Position numbers and translations under genes: made by a program. From Streptomyces sp. BK340 (GTDB lineage: Bacteria; Actinomycetota; Actinomycetes; Streptomycetales; Streptomycetaceae), in contig NZ_VISR01000017.1 in the NCBI RefSeq assembly GCF_007827595.1, positions 153,492 to 217,491 on the forward strand: 64,000 nt of DNA. The letters run 5' to 3'. The notes below the pieces were generated by a model, which made no database searches, was not told the origin of the DNA, and saw only the letters and a list, made by a program, of their open reading frames with translations. Below are positions 49,658 through 57,431 of the stretch, piece after piece (position 1 is the first letter of the stretch; every line of letters starts with the position of its first letter).

Positions 49658-51652
49658 TCACTTCGCCGGCCGGGCCAGCCGTTCCTGCAGGCGGGCGTGG
49701 CGGAACTGGTACACCGGTCCCGTCGCGCGCAGCAGGTTGCGTTCGTGGGCGTCCTTCAGGAAGGACATCAGGCGTACGGGGGTGCCTTCGCTCCGGGACA
49801 GCTGTACGGCGGTGAGGGTGGTGGCGACGGCGAGGTTGGGAACCAAGCCGCATCTGAGAGCGGGCCCGACAGCGGTGAACACTCCGACGATGATGCCGGA
49901 CACGAGCCCGCCCGCGTCCCCGGTCACGCAGCCCCAGAACGAGCCGATGGTCACGCCGACCATCAGGCCGAGGGGCAGCCGCAGCCGGACGTGGTGCCGC
50001 CACACGTCGGTCGGGTCGATCACCCGGCTCTCGGCCGTCGGGCTCGGCAGGAACTCCTCATCTCGGAGCTCGTACGGAGAAGGCGCCCAGGGCGCGAGCA
50101 TGGTCCGGCCCATCAGCGTGTCACCGCGGCCCCTGAACATGGCCGTCCCCAGTCCGAAGGGAGCGGTGATCAGGAACCACATCCACACCGGGGCGGGGCT
50201 GCTCCAGAACCACCGTGTGGCCCCGTACCAGGCGGCCATCGTGAGCCAGGCGAGGATGCCCGTGGTGATCGCTCTGCCGGGGAACACGTCCCGCCAGCCC
50301 GCGCTCTCCAGCGGCTGCGGGTAATTGAGCCGCCGCAGCCGCAGGGCCAGATCGACGCCGGCTGCGACCGGCACTCCCAGAGCCACGGCGACGGTCAGGA
50401 AATTCGTCGCGGACGTCAGCATGTACGCCATGAGCACCAGATAGAAGCAGATGGAGAGCGACCAGGTGACGGCCGCCCTGGCCCGCGGGCGGCCCCAGCA
50501 GGGGATCTGCCACCACCGCAGGTCGAACGTCTCCTCCGCGGTGAGCCGCTCGGCGATGTACCTGAGCGTGCGCTCCGCCTGCTCGGGGGAGTAGCGGGGA
50601 CGCTTGCAGCCGGGTCTCGGGGTGTAGGCGGCCCGGACCGCGTGGTCGAGCAGGCGGTCCTCGATGGCGAGGGGGTCGCCCAGGCCGAGGATCTCCTTCA
50701 CCGTCCCGCTGTCGGGCCCCAACTCCCACACCAGGCTGATGCCCAGGGGTTTGGTCAGCGCCTCGGCCACGGCGCTTTCCGGCTCCTCCACCAGGCGGCG
50801 AGTGAGTTCCTGCCAGGCATCGGGTACGGGATCGGGCAGTGGCAGGCTGAGCAGATGGTCGGCCGCGTCGGCGGGACGGACCGGCTGGAGTTCCAGGGCC
50901 ACCGCGTCGCTCAGTGGCGCCTTCGCGGTGCGGGAGACCAGCAGCACACGGTACGGGGCTGCCGCCAGCGCGGCGACCGCGTCGCTCTGCACTTCCTCGG
51001 CGACTTCGTCGAAGCCGTCCAGCAGGAGAGCGATCCGGCCGGTCTTCAGTAACTCACGGACGTTGTGCCCGTGCCGTCGGGACAGTTTCTTGATCGCCCA
51101 GTCGATCGGCCGCTCCTCCAGCGGCTCCCACCCGTTCAGTGACATCGGCACGGGCACCGGGATGCGCGCGCGGCGCTGCGGGTCCGACTCGTTCCGCCGG
51201 TGTCGCAGAGCCTCCAGAAGCAGCAGGTGGACAGCTGCCGACTTGCCCGATCCCTCGGGCCCGACCAGCAGGATCCGGCCGGAGGCCAGGCCCGCGTAGA
51301 TCTCGAACAGCTCGGTGAGGCTCCCGCCCGCACGAAGCTGCTTTCTGGTGACCGTCGTGGCGCCGGGCAGCGGAGCGAAGCGGCTCCGGGTGCCCTTGGC
51401 GGTGGCCGCGGCGACCTTTGCCGTGCTGCCCGCTGTGCTCAACTGCCAGCGGACGGGCAGCGGAGGCGGGCTCAGCAGGCCCCGGTTGCCCGCTTCCTCG
51501 TCCCACCAGGCGTACACCTTGTCCATCAGGTCGTCGGCCGCCCGGTCGAGCGGAGAGGCGGCGAGCGTGTAGCTCGTGCTGATCTCCTGGACGCTGCCGT
51601 GGCCGTACTGGACGAAGGCCGGACCGTGGAACTCGTGGTTCGAGCCGGTCAT
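49658..51652 (-). CDS. NACHT NTPase (NLR-like) with N-terminal amyloid-signalling-type motif and C-terminal membrane helices
   Basis: This 664-residue STAND-type switch protein carries at residues 8-24 the motif F-H-G-P-A-F-V-Q-Y-G-H-G-S-V-Q-E-I, shared with the upstream small protein. Walker A is G131-P-E-G-S-G-K-S138, Walker B L209-L-L-D-G-F-D-E-V217, followed by NACHT helical segments to about 370. The C-terminal half has six or seven hydrophobic segments (for example LSICFYLVLMAYMLTSATNF, LLPLGLMVGVTIGSFW-like region) and ends YQFRHARLQERLARP, typical of streptomycete NACHT proteins. There are no WD40/TPR/LRR repeats, so the membrane part may sense or be the effector platform. The ATG at 51652 overlaps the previous stop by 4 nt (ATGA). 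Confidence 0.9.
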   Translation of the reverse strand: MTGSNHEFHGPAFVQYGHGSVQEISTSYTLAASPLDRAADDLMDKVYAWWDEEAGNRGLLSPPPLPVRWQLSTAGSTAKVAAATAKGTRSRFAPLPGATTVTRKQLRAGGSLTELFEIYAGLASGRILLVGPEGSGKSAAVHLLLLEALRHRRNESDPQRRARIPVPVPMSLNGWEPLEERPIDWAIKKLSRRHGHNVRELLKTGRIALLLDGFDEVAEEVQSDAVAALAAAPYRVLLVSRTAKAPLSDAVALELQPVRPADAADHLLSLPLPDPVPDAWQELTRRLVEEPESAVAEALTKPLGISLVWELGPDSGTVKEILGLGDPLAIEDRLLDHAVRAAYTPRPGCKRPRYSPEQAERTLRYIAERLTAEETFDLRWWQIPCWGRPRARAAVTWSLSICFYLVLMAYMLTSATNFLTVAVALGVPVAAGVDLALRLRRLNYPQPLESAGWRDVFPGRAITTGILAWLTMAAWYGATRWFWSSPAPVWMWFLITAPFGLGTAMFRGRGDTLMGRTMLAPWAPSPYELRDEEFLPSPTAESRVIDPTDVWRHHVRLRLPLGLMVGVTIGSFWGCVTGDAGGLVSGIIVGVFTAVGPALRCGLVPNLAVATTLTAVQLSRSEGTPVRLMSFLKDAHERNLLRATGPVYQFRHARLQERLARPAK

Positions 51653-52095
51653 TCGGCGGCTCCGAAGCGGATGTTCTGACGGCTGTGGTGGCCGTACTGG
51701 ACGTTGGCCGGGCCGTTGAAGGTCGTGTTGACGATGGACTGCCCCGCCGAGCTCGGCTGGGAGCCGAACTCCTCGGCGAGGGTGCGGAGTTCGGTCATCA
51801 CCTGGTCGATGTCCGCGGACCCGGGCGCGGTGAGCAGGCCGGCGAACTCGTCCCGCCACAGGCGCGCGTGCTCCGCCCCCACCCGCTCCCGCTCGTCCTC
51901 GTCCGAGGCGGCCCGCAGGGCGGCGGCCGTGCGGGCCAGGCGCTCGGCGGCCGCGCCCTCCAGAGCGGGATCGCCCCGCCCGAGGAGGCGCGCGGCCCGG
52001 TCGCTGAACCGGTGCCACCCGTCGGTGGCCGCGGCCGCCAGGACCGCCGCTCCTCCGGCCTGTGCCAGAGCCGTCATCTCGTCGAGCAGCGCCAT
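51649..52095 (-). CDS. Small helical putative effector with C-terminal RHIM-like amyloid motif
   Basis: This 148-residue protein begins with a hydrophobic Ala-rich segment (ALAQAGGAAVLAAAATDGWH) and continues as charged helices (residues about 25-105). This resembles the Bell-type pore/membrane-acting domains known from bacterial amyloid-signalling effectors. After a short linker the C-terminus (residues 126-142) reads F-N-G-P-A-N-V-Q-Y-G-H-H-S-R-Q-N-I, 12 of 17 identical to the NACHT protein's N-terminus. The ATG at 52095 is preceded by GGGGGGAG. The stop overlaps the NACHT start (ATGA), so the two are made together. Function by inference only. Confidence 0.75.
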   Translation of the reverse strand: MALLDEMTALAQAGGAAVLAAAATDGWHRFSDRAARLLGRGDPALEGAAAERLARTAAALRAASDEDERERVGAEHARLWRDEFAGLLTAPGSADIDQVMTELRTLAEEFGSQPSSAGQSIVNTTFNGPANVQYGHHSRQNIRFGAAE

Positions 52096-52150
52096 GCGCA
52101 CTCCCCCCAAGTCGGATCACCCGCTACGCGCACCACGCGGTCGTCGCGTC

Positions 52151-52166
52151 TTCACCCCCCGGTGAA
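52151..52166. promoter_or_regulatory. Dyad TTCACC-CCCC-GGTGAA upstream of the NLR pair
   Basis: A 6-bp perfect inverted repeat with a 4-nt spacer lies 56 bp before the small effector gene, inside the only non-coding gap (52096-52253) available for its promoter. It could be an operator or a hairpin in the leader. Confidence 0.35.
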
Positions 52167-52253
52167 ACGCCCCCCGCCGACCGCGATGCCGAGCACAGTA
52201 ATCCCTCGGGTACTCTCCGTCCCCGGAATGGGGGAATGCGCGACAGTCGTCCG

Positions 52254-53423
52254 TTACAGGCGCTGGATGATGGTCCCGGTCGCCAGTCCGCCACCCGCGC
52301 ACATCGTGATCAGTGCGAACTCCTTGTCGGCGCGCTCCAGTTCGTGCAGCGCGGTGGTGATCAGCCGTGCCCCGGTCGCCCCGACCGGGTGCCCGAGGGC
52401 GATCGCACCGCCGTTCACGTTCACCTTCTCCAGGTCCTGCTCGAACACCTGGGCCCAGCTCAGCACCACGGACGCGAAGGCCTCGTTGATCTCGACCAGG
52501 TCGATGTCCTTCAGGGACATCCCGGCCTTGCCCAGCACCGCCTTGGTCGCGTCGATCGGACCGTCCAGATGGAAGTGCGGGTCGGCGCCCACCAGCGCCT
52601 GCGCCACGATCCGTGCCCTCGGCTTCAGCTTCAGTGCGCGCGCCATCCGCTTGGAGGCCCACATGATCGCGGCCGCGCCGTCCGAGATCTGTGAGGAGTT
52701 GCCGGCCGTGTGGACGGCCGTGGGCATCACCGGCTTCAGGCCGCCGAGCGCCTCCATCGACGTGTCCCGCAGCCCCTCGTCCTTGTCGACGAGCCGCCAC
52801 ATGCCCTGCCCGGCGTGCTGCTCCTCCTCGGTGGTGGGCACCTGCACGGCGAAGGTCTCCCGCTTGAAACGTTCCTCCGCCCACGCGTGCGCCGCCCGCT
52901 CCTGCGAGAGCAGGCCCAGCGCGTCCACGTTCTCGCGGGTCAGGCCGCGGTGCCGGGCGATCCGCTCGGCCGCCTCGAACTGGTTGGGCAGGTCGACGTT
53001 CCACTCGTCGGGGAAGGGCTTGCCCGGGCCGTGCTTGGAGCCCGAACCCAGCGGTACGCGGGACATGGCCTCGACCCCGCAGCTGATGCCCACGTCGATC
53101 ACGCCCGCCGCGACCATGTTGGCCACCATGTGCGAGGCCTGCTGCGAGGAGCCGCACTGGCAGTCGACGGTCGTCGCCGCGGTCTCGTAGGGCAGCCCCA
53201 TGGTCAGCCAGGCGGTGCGCGCGGGGTTCATGGACTGCTCGCCGGCGTGGGTGACCGTGCCGCCGACGATCTGCTCGACCGCGTCGGCGGGGATGCCGGT
53301 GCGGCCGAGGAGTTCACGGTAGGTCTCGCCCAGGAGATAGGCGGGGTGCAGATTGGCGAGCGCGCCGCCGCGCTTGCCGATGGGGGTGCGTACGGCTTCG
53401 ACGATCACGGGTTCGGCGGCCAT
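52254..53423 (-). CDS. Thiolase, steroid 3-ketoacyl-CoA thiolase (FadA5)-like
   Basis: This 389-residue thiolase cleaves 3-ketoacyl-CoA. The nucleophile is C90 in D-C-Q-C-G-S-S-Q-Q-A, the second active-site elements are N-E-A-F-A, G-H-P-V-G-A-T-G-A-R and the C-terminal M-C-A-G-G-G. The DCQCGSSQQ variant (rather than NxVCxSG) is characteristic of the FadA5 group that shortens the sterol side chain. The divergent neighbour is a CYP125-like P450, and KstR-type palindromes lie between them, which agrees. The physiological substrate in this organism is not proven. ATG at 53423. Confidence 0.88.
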   Translation of the reverse strand: MAAEPVIVEAVRTPIGKRGGALANLHPAYLLGETYRELLGRTGIPADAVEQIVGGTVTHAGEQSMNPARTAWLTMGLPYETAATTVDCQCGSSQQASHMVANMVAAGVIDVGISCGVEAMSRVPLGSGSKHGPGKPFPDEWNVDLPNQFEAAERIARHRGLTRENVDALGLLSQERAAHAWAEERFKRETFAVQVPTTEEEQHAGQGMWRLVDKDEGLRDTSMEALGGLKPVMPTAVHTAGNSSQISDGAAAIMWASKRMARALKLKPRARIVAQALVGADPHFHLDGPIDATKAVLGKAGMSLKDIDLVEINEAFASVVLSWAQVFEQDLEKVNVNGGAIALGHPVGATGARLITTALHELERADKEFALITMCAGGGLATGTIIQRL

Positions 53424-53457
53424 GGGTGCGGGTCCTCTCCGAGAGGGCTCTCCTCCA

Positions 53458-53479
53458 GAACTAGTACGCGTTCTAGTTC
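53458..53479. promoter_or_regulatory. KstR-type operator 1
   Basis: The arms GAACTAG (53458-53464) and CTAGTTC (53473-53479) form a near-perfect palindrome. Its core TAGTACGCGTTCTA (53462-53475) differs at one position from the KstR consensus TAGAACGnGTTCTA. It is 35 bp from the thiolase start. Confidence 0.6.
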
Positions 53480-53591
53480 TCTGTGCAGTCTGCTGACGTG
53501 ACGTCCATCACCGCAAGGGTCTTGCAGGTGCCGAAGTCACGATCTGCACGAACTCCGCACGGATTGGGGGTGCCGCACCTCTTGCCAGTTC

Positions 53592-53606
53592 TAGAACCCG
53601 TTACTA
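53592..53606. promoter_or_regulatory. KstR-type operator 2 (weaker)
   Basis: TAGAACCCGTTACTA has the central AAC-nn-GTT of the KstR motif TnnAACnnGTTnnA with one outer mismatch. It is adjacent to the inverted repeat GTTCTAGAAC (53588-53597) and lies 48 bp upstream of the P450 start. Confidence 0.45.
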
Positions 53607-53653
53607 CGTTCACGACACTTGCTGATGGACCGTCAGATGGCTGGGAGTCGCCG

Positions 53654-54889
53654 ATGCACTGCCCCGCGCTGCCCGACGGGTTCGACTTCACCGACCCCGA
53701 CCTGCTGCACCACCGGGTGCCCCTCCCGGAGTTCGCCGAGCTGCGCCGCACCGAACCGGTCCGCTGGATCCCGCAGCCGCACGGCCTGGCGGGCTTCGCC
53801 GACGACGGCTACTGGGCCGTGACCCGGCACGCGGACGTCAAGTACGTCTCCACGCACCCCGAGATCTTCTCCTCGACCCTCAACACCGCGATCATCCGCT
53901 TCAACGAGCACATCGAACGCGACGCGATCGACGCGCAGCGGCTGATCCTGCTGAACATGGACCCGCCCGAGCACACCCGGGTGCGCCAGATAGTGCAGCG
54001 CGGGTTCACGCCCCGCTCGATCCGCGCCCTGGAGGAGCGCCTGCGGGCCCGCGCCGGGGCGATCGTCGAGGCGGCCCGCGCCCGCTCAGGGCCCTTCGAC
54101 TTCGTCACCGAGGTCGCCTGCGAACTGCCCCTGCAGGCCATCGCCGAGCTGATCGGCGTACCGCAGGAGGACCGGTCCAAGATCTTCGACTGGTCCAACA
54201 AGATGATCGCCTACGACGACCCCGAGTACGCCATCACCGAGGAGGTCGGCGCGCAGTCGGCCACCGAGATACTCGCCTACGCGATGAACATGGCCGCCGA
54301 GCGCAAGCAGTGCCCGGCCCACGACATCGTGACGACACTGGTGGCCGCGGAGAACGAAGGCAACCTGAACTCCGACGAGTTCGGCTTCTTCGTGCTGATG
54401 CTGGCGGTGGCGGGCAACGAGACGACCCGCAACGCCATCACCCACGGCATGCACGCCTTCCTCACCCACCCCGACCAGTGGGACCTCTTCAAGCGCGAGC
54501 GTCCGGCCACGACGGCCGAGGAGATCGTCCGCTGGGCGACCCCGGTCAACGCGTTCCAGCGCACGGCCACCCAGGACACGGAACTCGGCGGAGTGCACAT
54601 CGGGAAGGGCGACCGGGTCGGCCTCTTCTACGCCTCCGCCAACCACGACCCGGAGGTCTTCGCCTCACCCGACGACTTCGACATCACCCGTGACCCCAAC
54701 CCGCACCTCGGCTTCGGCGGTGGCGGCCCCCACTTCTGCCTCGGCAAGTCCCTGGCGGTCCTGGAGATCGACCTCATCTTCACCGCGATCGCCGACGCCA
54801 TGCCGGACCTGCGCCTGGTCGGCGACCCCCGCCGGCTGCGGTCGGCCTGGATCAACGGCGTCAAGGAGCTCCAGGTCACCACGGCCTGA
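53654..54889 (+). CDS. Cytochrome P450, CYP125-like (steroid side-chain hydroxylase type)
   Basis: This 411-residue soluble P450 has I-helix A-G-N-E-T-T-R-N, ExxR as E290-I-V-R293, and heme loop F-G-G-G-G-P-H-F-C362-L-G. The N-terminal half (TLNTAIIRFNEH; LILLNMDPPEHTRVRQIVQR) resembles the CYP125/CYP142 group that oxidises the terminal carbon of sterol side chains. It needs ferredoxin and a reductase, not encoded nearby. The ATG at 53654 was chosen for GGAG 6 nt upstream and for length. Divergent from the thiolase, with shared KstR-like sites. Confidence 0.9.
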   Translation: MHCPALPDGFDFTDPDLLHHRVPLPEFAELRRTEPVRWIPQPHGLAGFADDGYWAVTRHADVKYVSTHPEIFSSTLNTAIIRFNEHIERDAIDAQRLILLNMDPPEHTRVRQIVQRGFTPRSIRALEERLRARAGAIVEAARARSGPFDFVTEVACELPLQAIAELIGVPQEDRSKIFDWSNKMIAYDDPEYAITEEVGAQSATEILAYAMNMAAERKQCPAHDIVTTLVAAENEGNLNSDEFGFFVLMLAVAGNETTRNAITHGMHAFLTHPDQWDLFKRERPATTAEEIVRWATPVNAFQRTATQDTELGGVHIGKGDRVGLFYASANHDPEVFASPDDFDITRDPNPHLGFGGGGPHFCLGKSLAVLEIDLIFTAIADAMPDLRLVGDPRRLRSAWINGVKELQVTTA

Positions 54890-54900
54890 CCCACCGATCG

Positions 54901-54928
54901 GGGCCGACGGCTCCCGAGCCGCCGGCCC
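54901..54928 (+). terminator. Hairpin after the P450 gene
   Basis: GGGCCGACGGCT pairs with AGCCGCCGGCCC (one A-C mismatch) around a 4-nt CCCG loop, 11 nt after the P450 stop codon. Confidence 0.65.
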
Positions 54929-54935
54929 ACCCCGA

Positions 54936-54979
54936 GGGAGGCAGGAACATCCCGTCCCTATGCCCGGTTCCTGCCTCCC
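54936..54979. terminator. Second convergent hairpin containing the lipoprotein stop codon
   Basis: GGGAGGCAGGAAC (54936-54948) pairs perfectly (13 bp) with GTTCCTGCCTCCC (54967-54979). The loop contains the TAG of the opposing gene, so this stem would end transcripts from both directions at an unusually early point. Confidence 0.6.
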
Positions 54980-55413
54980 CCGAGGTCGGGGTGCGGCGGC
55001 ACGCGCGGAGTCGTCGGCCTGCCGGGCCGGGGCTCGGCGTCGCCGAGGTCGTAGACGGCTCCGGACTCACGACGCGGTGTGCGCACGAGCAGCCAGCCGG
55101 CGATCCGCCCCCGCGTGTCCCGGACCTGCCAGGGATCGGAACCCGGCCCCCAGTACACCCGCTGCACGGAGCGTTCTCCGGGGGCGAGCCGGCCGCTCAT
55201 GTCGTGGCAGCCGCGCCCACGGCTGTCGCCGCACTCGAACAGGACGGCCGGGGAGCCGGTGTCGTTGACGAAGACGACCGAGCTGAAGTTGCTGGGGTCC
55301 GTGGGATCCAGGCCTCCCGGATCGCAGGCACTCAGAACCAGCGCGGCGAGTGCGACGGCCGGCCAGACCCTGCGCGGACAAGTACCCAAGTTCAAAATCC
55401 CGTTCGGTAACAA
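54958..55413 (-). CDS. Putative lipoprotein, unknown function
   Basis: This protein of about 140-151 residues has a lipobox-like signal (AVALAALVLSAC/DPGG) and a mature domain with paired cysteines (LFECGDSRGRGCHDM), a beta-rich middle (ERSVQRVYWGPGSDPWQVRD) and a Pro-rich tail. No family recognised. The start is uncertain: the TTG at 55413 is the longest; two other TTG codons follow within nine residues and none has a strong ribosome site. Confidence 0.65.
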   Translation of the reverse strand: MLPNGILNLGTCPRRVWPAVALAALVLSACDPGGLDPTDPSNFSSVVFVNDTGSPAVLFECGDSRGRGCHDMSGRLAPGERSVQRVYWGPGSDPWQVRDTRGRIAGWLLVRTPRRESGAVYDLGDAEPRPGRPTTPRVPPHPDLGGGRNRA

Positions 55414-55478
55414 CGCCAGAGTCTGGGCCCGACGGATCGCCCTGGGGCGGCGATCCCGGTCACAGGGGGAGTGTGCAC

Positions 55479-55873
55479 ATGGGGAATCGGGCGGCGAGAC
55501 GCGGGGTGCTCGTCGCGATCGGAGCTGTTCTGGCCGCGGGGTGCGGGGACGGGCACGGAAGGCCGAGCGCGACCGAGGCGGCCCGGGCGCGGGCGTCGCA
55601 AGCCGCGGACGGAGCGCCGCTGAGCGTTCGGCAGCTCAAGGCCCTCGCCTTCCGCGACGGGGAAGTGCCTCAGGTGCAGGGCGGTCAGGTTCCGTTCGAG
55701 CCGAGCCATGCGGAAAAGGGCGGTGGCGGCGGGACGTTCCCTCCGGCGTCGGATCCGGCGTGCCAGGTCGTGATCGACGCACGTGACGCGAAGGGGGCAA
55801 GTGCGCCTCGTTCCCGGCCGGCCTGATCCGGAAGCAGGTCGAGCGGATCGGCGCCGCGCGGCGCACACGCTGA
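55479..55873 (+). pseudogene. Lipoprotein gene with internal deletion/frameshift
   Basis: The frame opens with AGGGGGAG-spaced ATG (55479) and encodes a lipobox signal (VLVAIGAVLAAGC/GDGHG) and about 95 residues ending TFPPASDPACQVVIDARDAK, then stops. In the +2 frame from 55811 the sequence reads F-P-A-G-L-I-R-K-Q-V-E-R-I-G-A-A-R-R, which looks like the C-terminal end of the same lipoprotein family. About 100 codons in between appear to be missing. Inference from remembered family patterns. Confidence 0.55.
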
Positions 55874-55896
55874 AGTCCGGCCCGCTGCTCCCGGTT

Positions 55897-56583
55897 TCAC
55901 TCCCGGCCCGACGCCACCACGGCCAGCACCCCCGACAGCGCCGCCGCGATCAGCAGGGGGATGCCCAGGCCGTGGTGGAGGACCAGCCAGGCGCCCAGGG
56001 TGGCGCCCACGAGCATCGCGATCACCGATGCCGTGCGGCGCGGGGAGCGGTGGCCCGTGGCGTCGCCGAGGCGGGACTCGGAGGCCAGGCCGGTCAGGGT
56101 CATGGTGAGGACCGTGGTCGTCAGGTCGGGGACGCCCAGTTTGCGGACCGTCGCGTTGCGCAGGCCCATCGCGAACGCGGTGAGGGCGATGAGCGCGTAG
56201 CGGGTGCCGTTCGTGTCCGGCCAGGCGAAGGCCACCGCCGCCGACGCGCCGACCAGGAGTGCCTCCGCCGCCAGGGTCAGCCGGGCCCACCTGCGCCGCG
56301 AGCCCTTGCCGTACCGGGCCGCCACCCGGCCGCCGGCCACCGCGCCCAGCAGGAAGGCGGCCAGCGAGGTCGCGGTGTGCGGGACGGAGAAGCCGGGCGC
56401 ACCGGCCGCCGCGAAGCCGAGCACCACCACGTTGCCGGTCATGTTGGCCGTGAAGACCCGGCCCAGGCCCAGATAGCTGACCGCGTCGATCAGGCCGCTG
56501 ACCACGGTCAGTACCAGGAGCACGACCACCAGCCGCACCCCCCGCGCCTCCGGGTCGGGAAGGGGCGGTGGCGGCGTCGTCAT
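55897..56583 (-). CDS. YoaK/DUF1275 family membrane protein
   Basis: This 228-residue protein has six predicted helices. The family signature D-A-V-S-Y-L-G-L-G-R-V-F-T-A-N-M-T-G-N-V-V is near residue 33, followed by HTATSLAAFLLGAVAGGRVA and NATVRKLGVPDLTTTVLTMT. DUF1275 proteins are widespread and of unknown transport role. The ATG at 56583 has GGAGGAAGC directly upstream. Confidence 0.92.
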   Translation of the reverse strand: MTTPPPPLPDPEARGVRLVVVLLVLTVVSGLIDAVSYLGLGRVFTANMTGNVVVLGFAAAGAPGFSVPHTATSLAAFLLGAVAGGRVAARYGKGSRRRWARLTLAAEALLVGASAAVAFAWPDTNGTRYALIALTAFAMGLRNATVRKLGVPDLTTTVLTMTLTGLASESRLGDATGHRSPRRTASVIAMLVGATLGAWLVLHHGLGIPLLIAAALSGVLAVVASGRE

Positions 56584-56686
56584 GCTTCCTCCGGTCAGCC
56601 GGACGGGCAGGGTGGTGACAAGTCCACCACGGGCGCGGGGGACTCTCGGATGCCCCGCCGAAGCGTGCGTCCGTAGCGTTCGGAAC

Positions 56687-56976
56687 ATGACAGAAGACAC
56701 GCGCAAATCGGCAGAAAAGCAGCCCAGTTGGCGTATGCGGAAGGTGGGTGCCGCCGCGGCCGCAGCGCTGCTCGCCGGCCTGGCCGCCGCTCCGGCCGCC
56801 GTCGCCGGACCGCGATCGGCAACCCCCGGACATGCGCGCGCACCCTCGCCGAGCAGGGGGCGAGGGTGCGGGTGCTGGATATGGGGCCCGTCGACCACGG
56901 AGGGTCGTACCGGGCGGCGCTGGCCGGCATCGCGCGCTTCTTCGGCGGCGCGGTGGCCTGGCGCGGGGTGGCCTGA
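56687..56976 (+). pseudogene. Possible frameshifted remnant (signal-peptide-like start, displaced C-terminus)
   Basis: The frame from the ATG at 56687 begins with a plausible signal sequence (RMRKVGAAAAAALLAGLAAA) but then becomes low-quality sequence. In another frame (to the TGA at 56974-56976) a protein-like stretch appears: GNPRTCARTLAEQGARVRVL, then DMGPVDHGGSYRAALAGIAR. I cannot name the parent family. The 434-bp gap 56584-57017 holds nothing else. Confidence 0.3.
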
Positions 56977-57017
56977 GGCCGGCTGGCCCAAGGCCGGGGG
57001 GCCGGGAGCCGGGTGGC

Positions 57018-57431
57018 TCAGTACCAGCCGTTGGCCTGCCAGAAGCTCCAGGCCTGGACCGGGCTGCCGTAGCGGGAGTTCATGTAGTCCAGACCCCACT
57101 TGATCTGGGTGGCCGGGTTGGTCTTCCAGTCGGAACCGGCGGCGGACATCTTCGAGCCCGGCAGGGCCTGGACCAGGCCGTAGGCGCCGGAGGAGCTGTT
57201 GGTGGCGGCGGGGTTCCAGCCGCTCTCGTGCTCGACGATCTTGCTGAAGGCGTTGAACTGCGCGGCGTCCGGGATCATCTTGTGCGCGATCGCCTGGGCG
57301 GAGGAGGCCTGGGTGGTGGCGGCCTGGGCGGGCGCCGCGGTCAGGGCCAGACCGGCGGCAGCGGCGGCCACGGCGGCGGTGGTGAGGGCCTTCTTCGGGG
57401 AAGCGATGCGGCGGATGAAGGAGACGGACAC
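57018..57431 (-). CDS. Secreted lytic-transglycosylase-like (SLT fold) protein
   Basis: This 137-residue exported protein has a signal peptide (MSVSFIRRIASPKKALTTAA ... AQAA/TTQ). The mature domain is the compact actinobacterial SLT-like module: catalytic Glu in F-S-K-I-V-E-H-E-S-G-W-N-P, then S-S-G-A-Y-G-L-V-Q-A-L-P-G-S-K-M, I-K-W-G-L-D-Y-M-N-S-R-Y-G-S-P and the C-terminal W-S-F-W-Q-A-N-G-W-Y. It probably cleaves peptidoglycan glycan strands. The GTG at 57431 was chosen because AGAGG is 6 nt upstream. Confidence 0.9.
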   Translation of the reverse strand: MSVSFIRRIASPKKALTTAAVAAAAAGLALTAAPAQAATTQASSAQAIAHKMIPDAAQFNAFSKIVEHESGWNPAATNSSSGAYGLVQALPGSKMSAAGSDWKTNPATQIKWGLDYMNSRYGSPVQAWSFWQANGWY

